From JAULUH01 sp032111745 (GTDB taxonomy: Bacteria > Chloroflexota > Anaerolineae > JAAEKA01), in NCBI GenBank assembly GCA_032111745.1, contig JAULUH010000338.1, positions 1-7,569 of the forward strand: 7,569 nt of DNA, given 5' to 3'. Position 1 is the stretch's first letter; each line of letters starts with the position of its first letter. Below are positions 1 to 6,238 of the stretch, one piece after another. The notes beneath the pieces were generated by a model that saw nothing but the letters and a program-made list of their open reading frames with translations, was not told the origin of the DNA and searched no databases. The position numbers were made by a program, and so were the translations under genes.

Positions 1-1
1 T

Positions 2-1063
2 TACATCTTGCAGATGGCTGGCGGGACCCCCTCCCATCCGGTCTTTCCAGCGCTGCACCTGCGCAAGGAGGATGTCGCCGTGCTGTTCGAGCAACGCCTC
101 GATATGCCCCAAACGGTTGATATCCAGGCCATGGCTAGCATGGCCCGCTACAAGCAGCGCAAGGCCTTCCTGGGTGCCGATATCGGCGTCGGCGAGGTGG
201 CCTTCGCCGCCGCCGAGACCGGCCGGCTGGCCCTCCTTAGCCTTAGCGGCAACGAGCGCATGGCAGCATTCCTGCCGCCCGTGGTCGTGGCCCTTATGGG
301 CATCGAGGACGTCCTTGCTACCGAGGCCGACCTGGAGCTCCTCCTCCACGCCTTTGCCGCCAGCGCTGCCGGCCAGCCTTTCCCCCGCTCGGTCACATTG
401 CTCAGCGGCGCTGCTCGCCCCGAGGAACTTGACGGCCCGGAGGAGTTCCACCTGGTCATCGTCGACAACGGCCGTAGCGAGCTCATGCGCCTCGGCTACG
501 GCGAGGCCCTGGCCTGCATCCGCTGCGGCGCCTGTCACAACGCCTGCCCTGTTTATCGCCTGGCCGGCGGCCAGGCCTACGGCGGATCCGAAACCGGACC
601 CATTGGCGCCGTAGTCCTGCCCCTCATTCCCGCTCCTCCTGCATCGCAACCTGCGCCGGCCCCCTCCCTCCGGGGAGCACGTCCTCAGCCGCCGCCGCGA
701 CCGTCGCTGCCACCCCTACAGGCCACCCCCTTTGCCGACCTGCCACACGCCAGTACCCTGTGTGGCGCCTGTGCCAGCGTGTGCCCTGTGGGTATCGATA
801 TCCCCCGCCTCTTGCTTCGCCTGCGAGGCGACCTGGCAGAGGCCCGCCGCACCCCGGCTCTCACCAACCAGGTGCTGCGCCTGTGGAGCTGGGCCATGTC
901 GGATAGCACTCGCTATCGCCGCCTGGCCGGTATCCTGGCCGCCACCGGCCCCTGGCCCGGTCGCCTGCTCCGCTCCCTCCTAACCCGCCACCGGCCCGCC
1001 GGTCAGGACTGGCCCGCTCCTGCCCGGCGTTCATTTCGCGAGCGCTGGCAGGCCGGCGCCTAG
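2..1063 (+). CDS. lutB: LutB-like LUD-domain iron-sulfur protein, 5'-truncated by window edge
   Basis: This is the C-terminal part of a LutB/YkgF-type protein, the Fe-S subunit of the LutABC complex linked to cytoplasmic oxidation of L-lactate to pyruvate. The frame is open to the window's first bases, so the true start lies upstream; the TTG at 8 is only an internal codon. Family members are usually about 460-480 residues and about 353 are visible, so roughly 100-130 are missing. The LUD part includes GADIGVGEVAFAAAETG (about 172-222) and GPEEFHLVIVDNGRSE (about 438-485). Next comes a full 4Fe-4S motif, CIRCGACHNACP (515-550), then GPIGAV, a Pro-rich stretch (about 618-730), and a second motif, CGACASVCPVGIDIP (761-805), with three cysteines. 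The C-terminal tail is Arg/Trp-rich. The stop is TAG at 1061-1063, and lutC follows after 24 bases. The family call is strong. Lactate as the physiological substrate is an inference from the family; lutA is not in view. Confidence 0.9.
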   Translation, partial: YILQMAGGTPSHPVFPALHLRKEDVAVLFEQRLDMPQTVDIQAMASMARYKQRKAFLGADIGVGEVAFAAAETGRLALLSLSGNERMAAFLPPVVVALMGIEDVLATEADLELLLHAFAASAAGQPFPRSVTLLSGAARPEELDGPEEFHLVIVDNGRSELMRLGYGEALACIRCGACHNACPVYRLAGGQAYGGSETGPIGAVVLPLIPAPPASQPAPAPSLRGARPQPPPRPSLPPLQATPFADLPHASTLCGACASVCPVGIDIPRLLLRLRGDLAEARRTPALTNQVLRLWSWAMSDSTRYRRLAGILAATGPWPGRLLRSLLTRHRPAGQDWPAPARRSFRERWQAGA

Positions 1064-1087
1064 CTCGCGCGTGCTCACCTTCCAACT

Positions 1088-1783
1088 ATGTCTCACCCGC
1101 GCCAGGCCACCCTCGACCGCATCGCCACTGCCCTGCTCGCGTCCCCCATTGCTGCCCCCCTCTCTCCTCCGGTGGCCTCACCGCCCGCCTCATCCTCGGA
1201 CGACCCGTTGCCCCGCTTTATCTCCGCCTTGGAGCACTCCGGCGCAACCTGCCAGGTGATCGACGGCCCCGTCGCCGCTCGCCTCAAGCTTGTCGCAGAG
1301 CTCCAGAACTTGGGCACCAAGAGCCTGCTGGCCTGGGATGGCCCGGAACTACCCGTCCCCGGCATCCTCGACGCCCTGGATGTCCTGGGTATCGAGGCCA
1401 TTACCCCCGCCACCCGGCTCGACCTCCGGCACTCCCGTGTCCAGGATCTGGCCCAACGCCAGGCCGCCCTGGCCACCATAGCCGGCGTCGACCTGGGCCT
1501 TGCCAGCGCTGATGCCGCCTGTGCTGACACCGGCACCCTGGTCTACCACAGCGGGCCAGGCCGCTCCCACCTGGTCACCCAGCTGCCTCGCCGCCTCATC
1601 CTCCTGCTTCCGGCCAGCCGCATCGTCCCCAACCTGGGCCACTGGCTGGCCACTCAGCCTCCTGGCCCATCCTCCGTCGTCCTCATGACCGGCCCCGGCT
1701 ACGCCTACGACGTCGAGCTCGCCCCCGCCATCGGCGTCCACGGTCCTCGCCAGATCCATCTCATCCTCATCCAACAGCCCTGA
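1088..1783 (+). CDS. lutC: LutC-like LUD-domain protein
   Basis: This 231-residue protein has the size of LutC/YkgG, the LUD-domain subunit that accompanies LutB in the lactate utilisation complex. Its own catalytic role is not well established. Residues 1-20 match the family opening (short helix with DRIATAL), followed by an Ala/Pro/Ser-rich loop at about 18-40. The core LUD motifs are ADTGTLVYHSGPGRS (146-160), RLILLLPASRIVPNL (169-183), TGPGYAYDVEL (201-211) and GVHGPRQIHLILI (216-228). The family usually has TGPS(R/K)TADIE at 201-210, so residues 204-207 are unusual. The ATG at 1088 gives the expected N-terminus, but no clear Shine-Dalgarno lies upstream, so translation may be coupled to lutB, which ends 24 bases before. 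The stop is TGA at 1781-1783, with no convincing terminator hairpin after it. Confidence 0.9.
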   Translation: MSHPRQATLDRIATALLASPIAAPLSPPVASPPASSSDDPLPRFISALEHSGATCQVIDGPVAARLKLVAELQNLGTKSLLAWDGPELPVPGILDALDVLGIEAITPATRLDLRHSRVQDLAQRQAALATIAGVDLGLASADAACADTGTLVYHSGPGRSHLVTQLPRRLILLLPASRIVPNLGHWLATQPPGPSSVVLMTGPGYAYDVELAPAIGVHGPRQIHLILIQQP

Positions 1784-1850
1784 TCTCGCTATCCCATCGG
1801 CCGGCTCTTCTTTTCCCTCCCCACCACCCGCGCTCCTGCGAAGCATCTAA

Positions 1851-1979
1851 CTGTGTCCGTCCGTGTTCGTCCGTGTCTCTCCCTAATTCGCTGTCCCCCC
1901 ATTCGTAGTAACACCTCCGCCGTCCGTGTCTCCTCGCGTCCTTCGCGCTCCGCGCTCTTCGTGCCCCTTCGCGCAAGCG
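1851..1979. repeat. Degenerate GTCCGTGT / CTTCG(C/T)GC intergenic repeat block
   Basis: The octamer GTCCGTGT occurs exactly three times (1859-1866, 1869-1876, 1922-1929), and a partial copy begins at 1855. A second unit, CTTCG(C/T)GC, occurs at 1941-1948, 1957-1964 and 1967-1974. Read on the minus strand, the block gives low-complexity peptides such as RDTDEHGRTQ and ARRGTKSAEREG. These resemble the DEHGRTRTDTD and RRGTKSAERE peptides I remember as spurious hypothetical proteins from intergenic repeats in Chloroflexota, cyanobacteria and planctomycetes. The repeats are plain in the sequence; membership of a widespread family is from memory. Function is unknown. Confidence 0.6.
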
Positions 1980-2043
1980 TGCTCCAAACACCCCGCGCCC
2001 GACCAACAGCAGCCACCCGCCCTGTCCGACGCCGGACCTCACG

Positions 2044-2074
2044 TTATGCCCTTTGCCCTACTCCATGGTATACT
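2044..2074 (+). promoter_or_regulatory. Candidate promoter for the lipoprotein-hyp operon
   Basis: TATACT at 2069-2074 differs from the TATAAT -10 consensus at one position and sits in a locally A/T-richer pocket of otherwise GC-rich DNA. The -35 side is weak: TTATGC at 2044-2049 lies 19 bases upstream and keeps little of TTGACA. Transcription would begin near 2081 and leave a leader of about 34 bases before the ATG at 2115. This is the best promoter-like spot ahead of the lipoprotein and hyp genes, but the call rests on one hexamer. Confidence 0.35.
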
Positions 2075-2101
2075 CTCGCCACTCATTACTTCATCATCCC
2101 C

Positions 2102-2107
2102 GAGGAG
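2102..2107 (+). promoter_or_regulatory. Shine-Dalgarno GAGGAG that sets the lipoprotein start
   Basis: GAGGAG ends 7 bases before the ATG at 2115, an ideal spacing. It fixes the start there rather than at upstream in-frame codons (the frame is open from 1926), and the resulting N-terminus is a proper lipoprotein signal. The site overlaps a perfect 10-bp palindrome, GGAGCGCTCC (2104-2113). Confidence 0.8.
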
Positions 2108-2114
2108 CGCTCCG

Positions 2115-3695
2115 ATGCTTAAGCAAGCCCGTCTCATGCTGGCCATCCTGGCTCTTGGTGGACTGACCGCAGCCTGCTCCCGAGCTAGTGAGACCGGCGA
2201 ACCCATCCAGCCCACGCCAGCTGCCGCTGCGACTCGGGTTCGCTCCACAGCCTCCACAGAGACCGCCGCCCCATCCATCCCGTCCAAGACAGTTGCTCCG
2301 CCAGCCCTAACTGCCACAGCCGCTCCATCTAGCCCTTCCGCCACAGCTGCCCCGGCACCCCTTGGCATCGACCTCTCCACTCTCCTGGCTGTGGACTACC
2401 GGCGTTCCGGCGGCCTGGCCGGCGTCGATGAGCACGTCCAGCTCTTCCGCGACGGCCACGTCGTGCTCACCCGCTCCGGGCAGGAACCTGCCACCTTCTG
2501 GCTCACCCCCGACGAGATAGCCCAGATCGACGCCGCCTTCGAGGCCGTTGACTTCTACCGCGCCGCTGTGCAGGAGCCAACCCCGCCTCCGCCCGCTGCC
2601 GACGCCTTCCAATACCAGCTCACCCGTCGTGGCCTCCTGCTGCAGGCCTCCCTCAACACCCATGACGGCGCCGTGCCCACCTGGGCCCAGCCCCTCCTTG
2701 ACATCCTCACCGGCCTTCTCCTCGTGCCCAGGCCCGATCGCGACCAGCCCCCCGCCGCAGACCAGGTCGCCGCAGGCGACGCCGAGCAGCGAGTGGTAAT
2801 CTTGGAGCTCCGGCGCGTCCCCGGCGAAGGCGGACCTGCCCAGCAGATCCTCCTCAATGTGGACCGTAGCTTCAGCATCGCCCGTAATGGGGTAGTCACT
2901 GTGGGTCGCCTGACCGAGCAACAGATGAAGGATCTCCTGGCTTCGCTGGAGGGCGCCGGCCTTGCCGAGCGCCAGGGCGACTACCTGCCGGCCGATACCT
3001 GCTGCGATCGCACGGCCTACGAACTGGTCTACCGCAATCTCTTCGGCAGTTACCGCGTGCGTACCATGGACGGCGCTGTGCCCGACTGGCTGCAGCCGTT
3101 GCTGGATACCACAGCCGCCGCCCTGGTGGTGCCGGAGCAGGTTGCTGAAGCGCCGGACACGTCGGTCTCGACCCCATCTCCAGCCATTGCGACCCCTGCC
3201 CCTGCCGCATCACCGGCCACGGCCACACCGCCCGCTGCCACCCCCACAGCTCCGGCCGCGCCTGCCCCATCCCCTACTGCGACCGTCACGATCACAGCCA
3301 CTACCCCACCAGCCCCGCCCACTGCTACCCCCTCAGAGGATCTGCCGCTGGCCTATGCCGTGGCAGACCTTCTGGCAGACCTGGCCGCTACCGGCGCTAC
3401 GATCGAGGCCACGACTAGCCCCATCCGCAAGCCCTACCTCGGTGCCAGCGGGACCATCGTGCGCGTCGACGGCCAGCCGGTCCAGGTGTTCGAGTACGCC
3501 GATCAGGCCGCCTTGGATGCCGACCTGGCGCGCCTGGCTGCTGATGCCAGCAGCGTGGGCGACTCCACCCTGGTCTGGCCCGCCGCCCCTCACTTCTGGC
3601 GCCGCGGCAGCGTGCTCGCCCTGGCCGTAACCGGCGACCCGGCTCTGCTACAACTCCTGGAGACTGCCCTCGGGCCCCAGGTCGCCGGACGATGA
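2115..3695 (+). CDS. Lipoprotein with two tandem emfourin-like domains and a C-terminal conserved domain
   Basis: This 526-residue secreted protein starts at the ATG placed by GAGGAG. Residues 1-20 are a signal peptide (KQAR, hydrophobic core, GGLTAAC) with Cys21 as the likely lipidated residue; Thr at -3 is slightly off consensus. An Ala/Thr/Pro-rich linker covers about 28-84. Domain 1 (about 86-205) opens with YRRSGGLAGV and ends DGAVPTWAQPLLD...LLLVP. Domain 2 (about 226-341) ends DGAVPDWLQPLLD...ALVVP, so the two are an internal duplication. Domain 2 alone has a Cys-Cys pair (296-297). The SGG-AGV opening, acidic helix and DGAVP ending resemble emfourin, the inhibitor of M4 proteases such as protealysin; this is from memory and unverified. 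A second Pro/Thr/Ala linker (about 342-407) leads to a C-terminal domain (about 408-525) with GTIVRVDGQPVQVFEYAD and PHFWRRGSVLAL, a type I recall from Chloroflexota without assigned function. hypF starts 7 bases after the stop. No enzymatic role is visible. Confidence 0.85.
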   Translation: MLKQARLMLAILALGGLTAACSRASETGEPIQPTPAAAATRVRSTASTETAAPSIPSKTVAPPALTATAAPSSPSATAAPAPLGIDLSTLLAVDYRRSGGLAGVDEHVQLFRDGHVVLTRSGQEPATFWLTPDEIAQIDAAFEAVDFYRAAVQEPTPPPPAADAFQYQLTRRGLLLQASLNTHDGAVPTWAQPLLDILTGLLLVPRPDRDQPPAADQVAAGDAEQRVVILELRRVPGEGGPAQQILLNVDRSFSIARNGVVTVGRLTEQQMKDLLASLEGAGLAERQGDYLPADTCCDRTAYELVYRNLFGSYRVRTMDGAVPDWLQPLLDTTAAALVVPEQVAEAPDTSVSTPSPAIATPAPAASPATATPPAATPTAPAAPAPSPTATVTITATTPPAPPTATPSEDLPLAYAVADLLADLAATGATIEATTSPIRKPYLGASGTIVRVDGQPVQVFEYADQAALDADLARLAADASSVGDSTLVWPAAPHFWRRGSVLALAVTGDPALLQLLETALGPQVAGR

Positions 3696-3702
3696 CGCGC
3701 TC

Positions 3703-6048
3703 ATGATCCCGGAAGGCATCGCGCCCATGGGGGGGGCCGCCGGCACCAGCCCGCGCCAGCGCGTCCGCGTCGAGATCCACGGCGCTGTCCAGGGCGTCGG
3801 CTTTCGCCCCTTCGTCTATCGACTGGCCGCAGAGCTGGGCCTCACAGGTTGGGTCATCAACAACAGCCAGGGAGTCTTCCTCGAGGCCGAGGGGGAGACA
3901 CTCGCCCTGCAACGTCTCCTCGCGCGGCTCCCTACCGAAAAACCGCCCCGCGCCATCATCCACACCTTCGCCGCCACCTGGCTGCCTCCTGCTGGCTTCG
4001 AGCGCTTCGAGATCCAGCTCAGCAACGGCGCCGGGGAAAAGACCGTGCTGGTCCTTCCCGATGTCACCACCTGTCCCGATTGCCTGGCCGAGGTGCTCAG
4101 CCCACACGACCGCCGCCATCGCTACCCCTTCACCAATTGCACGAACTGCGGCCCGCGCTTCACCATCGTCGAGGCCCTGCCCTATGACCGGCCTCACACC
4201 ACCATGCGCCGCTTCACCATGTGTCCCACCTGTGATGCCGAATACCATGACCCCATGGACCGCCGCTTCCATGCCCAGCCCAACGCCTGTCCTGTCTGTG
4301 GGCCACAGCTGGCCCTCTTCGACATCCGGCTGGAACCCGCGGCGGCCGTCGCCCAGGCCGACCATGCTCTGCGACTCGCCGCCGAGGCCCTGCAGCACGG
4401 CCAGGTCGTCGCCGTCAAGGGCCTGGGCGGCTTCCAGCTCATGGTCGATGCCACCAACCCCACCGCTATCACCCACCTCCGGGAGCGCAAACCCCGCCGC
4501 GCCAGGCCCTTCGCCATCATGGTGCCTGACCTGCAGCAGGTCCGTGCCCTGGTCACCCTGTCCCCTGCCGCCGAGGCCCTCCTCACCGCGGTCGAGGCGC
4601 CCATCGTCCTCCTCCCCCGCCAGGAGGCGGGCTCCACCGCCGTCGCCGCCGAGGTTGCCCCCGATAACCCTACCCTGGGCATCATGCTGCCCTATACCCC
4701 CCTGCACCACCTCCTCCTGCAGGCCGTCGGCCGCCCCGTCGTCGCTACCAGCGGCAACCTGGCCGATGAGCCCATTTGCACTGACGAGGCTGAGGCCATG
4801 GACCGGTTGGGCCCGATCGCCGATCTCTTTCTGGTTCACGATCGGCCTATCGCCCGCCACGTCGACGATAGCGTGGCCTGGATCGTGAACGGCGCTCCCC
4901 AGCTCTTGCGCCGGGCCCGCGGTTACGCTCCCCTGCCCGTTTTGCTGCCCCAGTCCGTGCCATCCATCCTGGCTACCGGCGCCCACCTCAAGAACACCGT
5001 GGCCCTCAGCATCCGCAACCAGGTCTTCATCAGCCAGCACATTGGCGACCTGGAGACCGCTGAAGCCATGGTCGCCTTCGAACGGGTCATAACCGACTTC
5101 CTTCGCCTCTACGAGGCCACACCCGTCGCCATCGCCCACGACCTCCACCCGGACTACCTCTCCACCCGCTGGGCCCTGGACCACGCTCACCTCGCCTCCC
5201 CCCTGCTGCCGGTCCAGCATCATCACGCCCACCTCGCCTCCTGCCTGGCCGACCACGGCCTGGACGGTCCGGCCCTGGGCGTGACCTGGGATGGCACTGG
5301 CTACGGCACCGACGGCACCATCTGGGGCGGCGAATTCCTCCTGGGCGGCGCCGCCGGTTTCCAACGCGTCGCCCACCTGCGGCCGTTTCACTTGCCCGGC
5401 GGCGACGCGGCTGTCAGGGAGCCCCGCCGCGTCGCCTTCGCCCTGCTCTGGGAGCTCTACGGCGATGAGGTGCTGGCCTGGGAGCACCTGGCCCCCGTCG
5501 CTGCACTGCCTGCCACCGACCGCCAGGTCCTGGCCCAGATGCTGCGCCGCGGCTTCCACGCCCCCCAAACCACCAGCGCCGGTCGCCTGTTCGACGGTGT
5601 CGCCGCCCTACTCGGGCTGCATCAGGTCGCCTCCTTCGAGGGCCAGGCCGCCATGGCCTTGGAGTTTGCCGCAGATCCCGCCGAGCTGAACCCCTACCCC
5701 CTGCCCCTGCGCACCGCGCTGGCCACCGGCGCTCCGTTCATCCTGGACTGGCAGCCCCTGCTGGACGCTATCCTGGCCGACTTGCGACACGGCGTCTCAT
5801 CTGGTATCATGGCCGCGCGGTTCCATGCCGCTCTCACCGCCGGCATCGTTGCTGTGGCACAGCTGGTCGGCCAGCCCCGCATCGCCCTCACCGGCGGCTG
5901 TTTCCAGAACCGTCTGCTTGTGGAGCGTAGCGCTGCCCGGCTGCGTGAGGCCGGCTTTGAGGTGCTCCTGCATCGCCAGGTCCCACCCAACGACGGCGGC
6001 ATCAGCCTCGGTCAAGTCGCCATTGCCGCCGCCTGGCTGGCCGCCTAG
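3703..6048 (+). CDS. hypF: HypF, [NiFe]-hydrogenase maturation carbamoyltransferase
   Basis: HypF uses carbamoyl phosphate and ATP to carbamoylate the C-terminal cysteine of HypE, the source of the cyanide ligands of the [NiFe] active site. All family modules are present in its 781 residues. The acylphosphatase domain (about 21-108) contains VQGVGFRPFVYR. The zinc-finger segment has four CxxC pairs (C124/C127, C146/C149, C174/C177, C196/C199). A YrdC/Sua5-like domain (about 222-405) contains KGLGGFQLMVDA, RKPRRARPFA and ATSGNLADEP. The C-terminal Kae1/TobZ-like domain has the metal-binding HHHAH (506-510), TWDGTGYGTDG (528-538) and LTGGCFQN (729-736). Length is normal and nothing is broken. 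The start is uncertain: the ATG at 3703 lies 7 bases after the lipoprotein stop and has a weak upstream site, whereas the in-frame ATG at 3727 has GGAAGG (3711-3716) 10 bases before it and would give 773 residues. Both keep the acylphosphatase domain intact. Confidence 0.97.
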   Translation: MIPEGIAPMGGAAGTSPRQRVRVEIHGAVQGVGFRPFVYRLAAELGLTGWVINNSQGVFLEAEGETLALQRLLARLPTEKPPRAIIHTFAATWLPPAGFERFEIQLSNGAGEKTVLVLPDVTTCPDCLAEVLSPHDRRHRYPFTNCTNCGPRFTIVEALPYDRPHTTMRRFTMCPTCDAEYHDPMDRRFHAQPNACPVCGPQLALFDIRLEPAAAVAQADHALRLAAEALQHGQVVAVKGLGGFQLMVDATNPTAITHLRERKPRRARPFAIMVPDLQQVRALVTLSPAAEALLTAVEAPIVLLPRQEAGSTAVAAEVAPDNPTLGIMLPYTPLHHLLLQAVGRPVVATSGNLADEPICTDEAEAMDRLGPIADLFLVHDRPIARHVDDSVAWIVNGAPQLLRRARGYAPLPVLLPQSVPSILATGAHLKNTVALSIRNQVFISQHIGDLETAEAMVAFERVITDFLRLYEATPVAIAHDLHPDYLSTRWALDHAHLASPLLPVQHHHAHLASCLADHGLDGPALGVTWDGTGYGTDGTIWGGEFLLGGAAGFQRVAHLRPFHLPGGDAAVREPRRVAFALLWELYGDEVLAWEHLAPVAALPATDRQVLAQMLRRGFHAPQTTSAGRLFDGVAALLGLHQVASFEGQAAMALEFAADPAELNPYPLPLRTALATGAPFILDWQPLLDAILADLRHGVSSGIMAARFHAALTAGIVAVAQLVGQPRIALTGGCFQNRLLVERSAARLREAGFEVLLHRQVPPNDGGISLGQVAIAAAWLAA
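3729..3736 (+). repeat. Eight-G homopolymer at the hypF start
   Basis: Eight consecutive G bases begin with the last base of the in-frame ATG at 3727 and encode Gly-Gly in the current frame. A gain or loss of one G would shift the frame of all downstream hypF whichever of the two candidate starts is used. Such tracts are prone to slippage and to sequencing error. The present length leaves hypF in frame. Confidence 0.9.
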
Positions 6049-6052
6049 GCAT

Positions 6053-6229
6053 ATGGACTTGCTCTGGTTCGGCCTGCTCCTTATTCTCCTGGGCCTTCTG
6101 CCTGCAGCCCTGTTGCTCCTGGCCAGCCGGCGGGGTAGCTTCTTCCTGTGGGCGGCCCTGGCCGGCATTGCTGGTGCCATCGCCGGTGCCCTGTTGGCCT
6201 TCGTCGGCCGGGGGCAGCGGGTGTTCTGA
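6053..6229 (+). CDS. 58-residue two-helix membrane miniprotein between hypF and hypC
   Basis: I do not recognise this gene. The ATG at 6053 is 4 bases after the hypF stop, and the protein ends at TGA 6227-6229, 20 bases before hypC. It has two hydrophobic segments, about residues 3-24 (Leu-rich) and 29-51 (Ala/Gly-rich, AALAGIAGAIAGALLAF). A short basic loop, SRRG (25-28), joins them, and the basic tail is GRGQRVF. The small-residue spacing of helix 2 suits tight helix packing. The SRR loop suggests the loop is cytoplasmic, with both termini outside, though the Arg residues in the tail weaken that. There is no good ribosome binding site (only AGG, 3 bases from the ATG), so translation would rely on coupling to hypF. 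Its position in a tight operon and its non-random hydrophobic pattern argue for a real gene. Its role is unknown; a membrane anchor or accessory for the maturation machinery is conjecture. Confidence 0.65.
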   Translation: MDLLWFGLLLILLGLLPAALLLLASRRGSFFLWAALAGIAGAIAGALLAFVGRGQRVF

Positions 6230-6238
6230 ACTGCGATC

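Larger units (their letters stand above)
1784..2114. other. 331-base intergenic region between lutC and the lipoprotein gene
   Basis: I see no supportable gene here. The open frames on both strands lack a ribosome binding site and their translations are repeat-derived low complexity. The region holds a pyrimidine-rich tract (about 1806-1825), a degenerate repeat block (1851-1979), a small 5-bp hairpin with a 4-base loop (GTCCG 2024-2028 pairing with CGGAC 2033-2037, no T-run after it), and an A/T-richer pocket from about 2042 to 2096 that probably contains the promoter of the downstream operon. The change in base texture separates the lut genes from the hyp cluster and suggests they are separate transcription units. 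Confidence 0.75.

Noticed and set aside
1784..1825. Possible intrinsic terminator right after lutC
   Set aside because: The pyrimidine-rich run CTCTTCTTTTCCCTCCCC is not preceded by a stable hairpin; only the short palindrome around CGGCCG is present.
2024..2037. Hairpin GTCCG-ACGC-CGGAC as a terminator of lutC
   Set aside because: The stem is only 5 bp, has no following T-run, and lies about 240 bases after the lutC stop. There is not enough for a terminator call.
1767..2042. Minus-strand frames of 75-91 codons over the intergenic region
   Set aside because: The peptides are low complexity and derive from the degenerate repeat block. I see no convincing ribosome binding site, and the frames overlap the end of lutC.
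1926..2114. Upstream in-frame extension of the lipoprotein (63 extra residues)
   Set aside because: The extension crosses repeat DNA and would bury the signal peptide and Cys21. The ATG at 2115 has GAGGAG at ideal spacing and gives a proper lipoprotein N-terminus.
4061..4888. Long + strand frames overlapping hypF, the lipoprotein and lutB in other phases
   Set aside because: They are Pro/Ser/Ala/Arg-rich shadow translations of high-GC genes, with no motifs or start signals.
3415..5568. A 717-codon open frame on the minus strand opposite hypF and the lipoprotein end
   Set aside because: It lies antisense to the well-conserved hypF. Its translation is Gly/Asp/Glu/Gln-rich without domain structure, as expected when strongly C-ending codons are read backwards. 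hypF explains the region fully.
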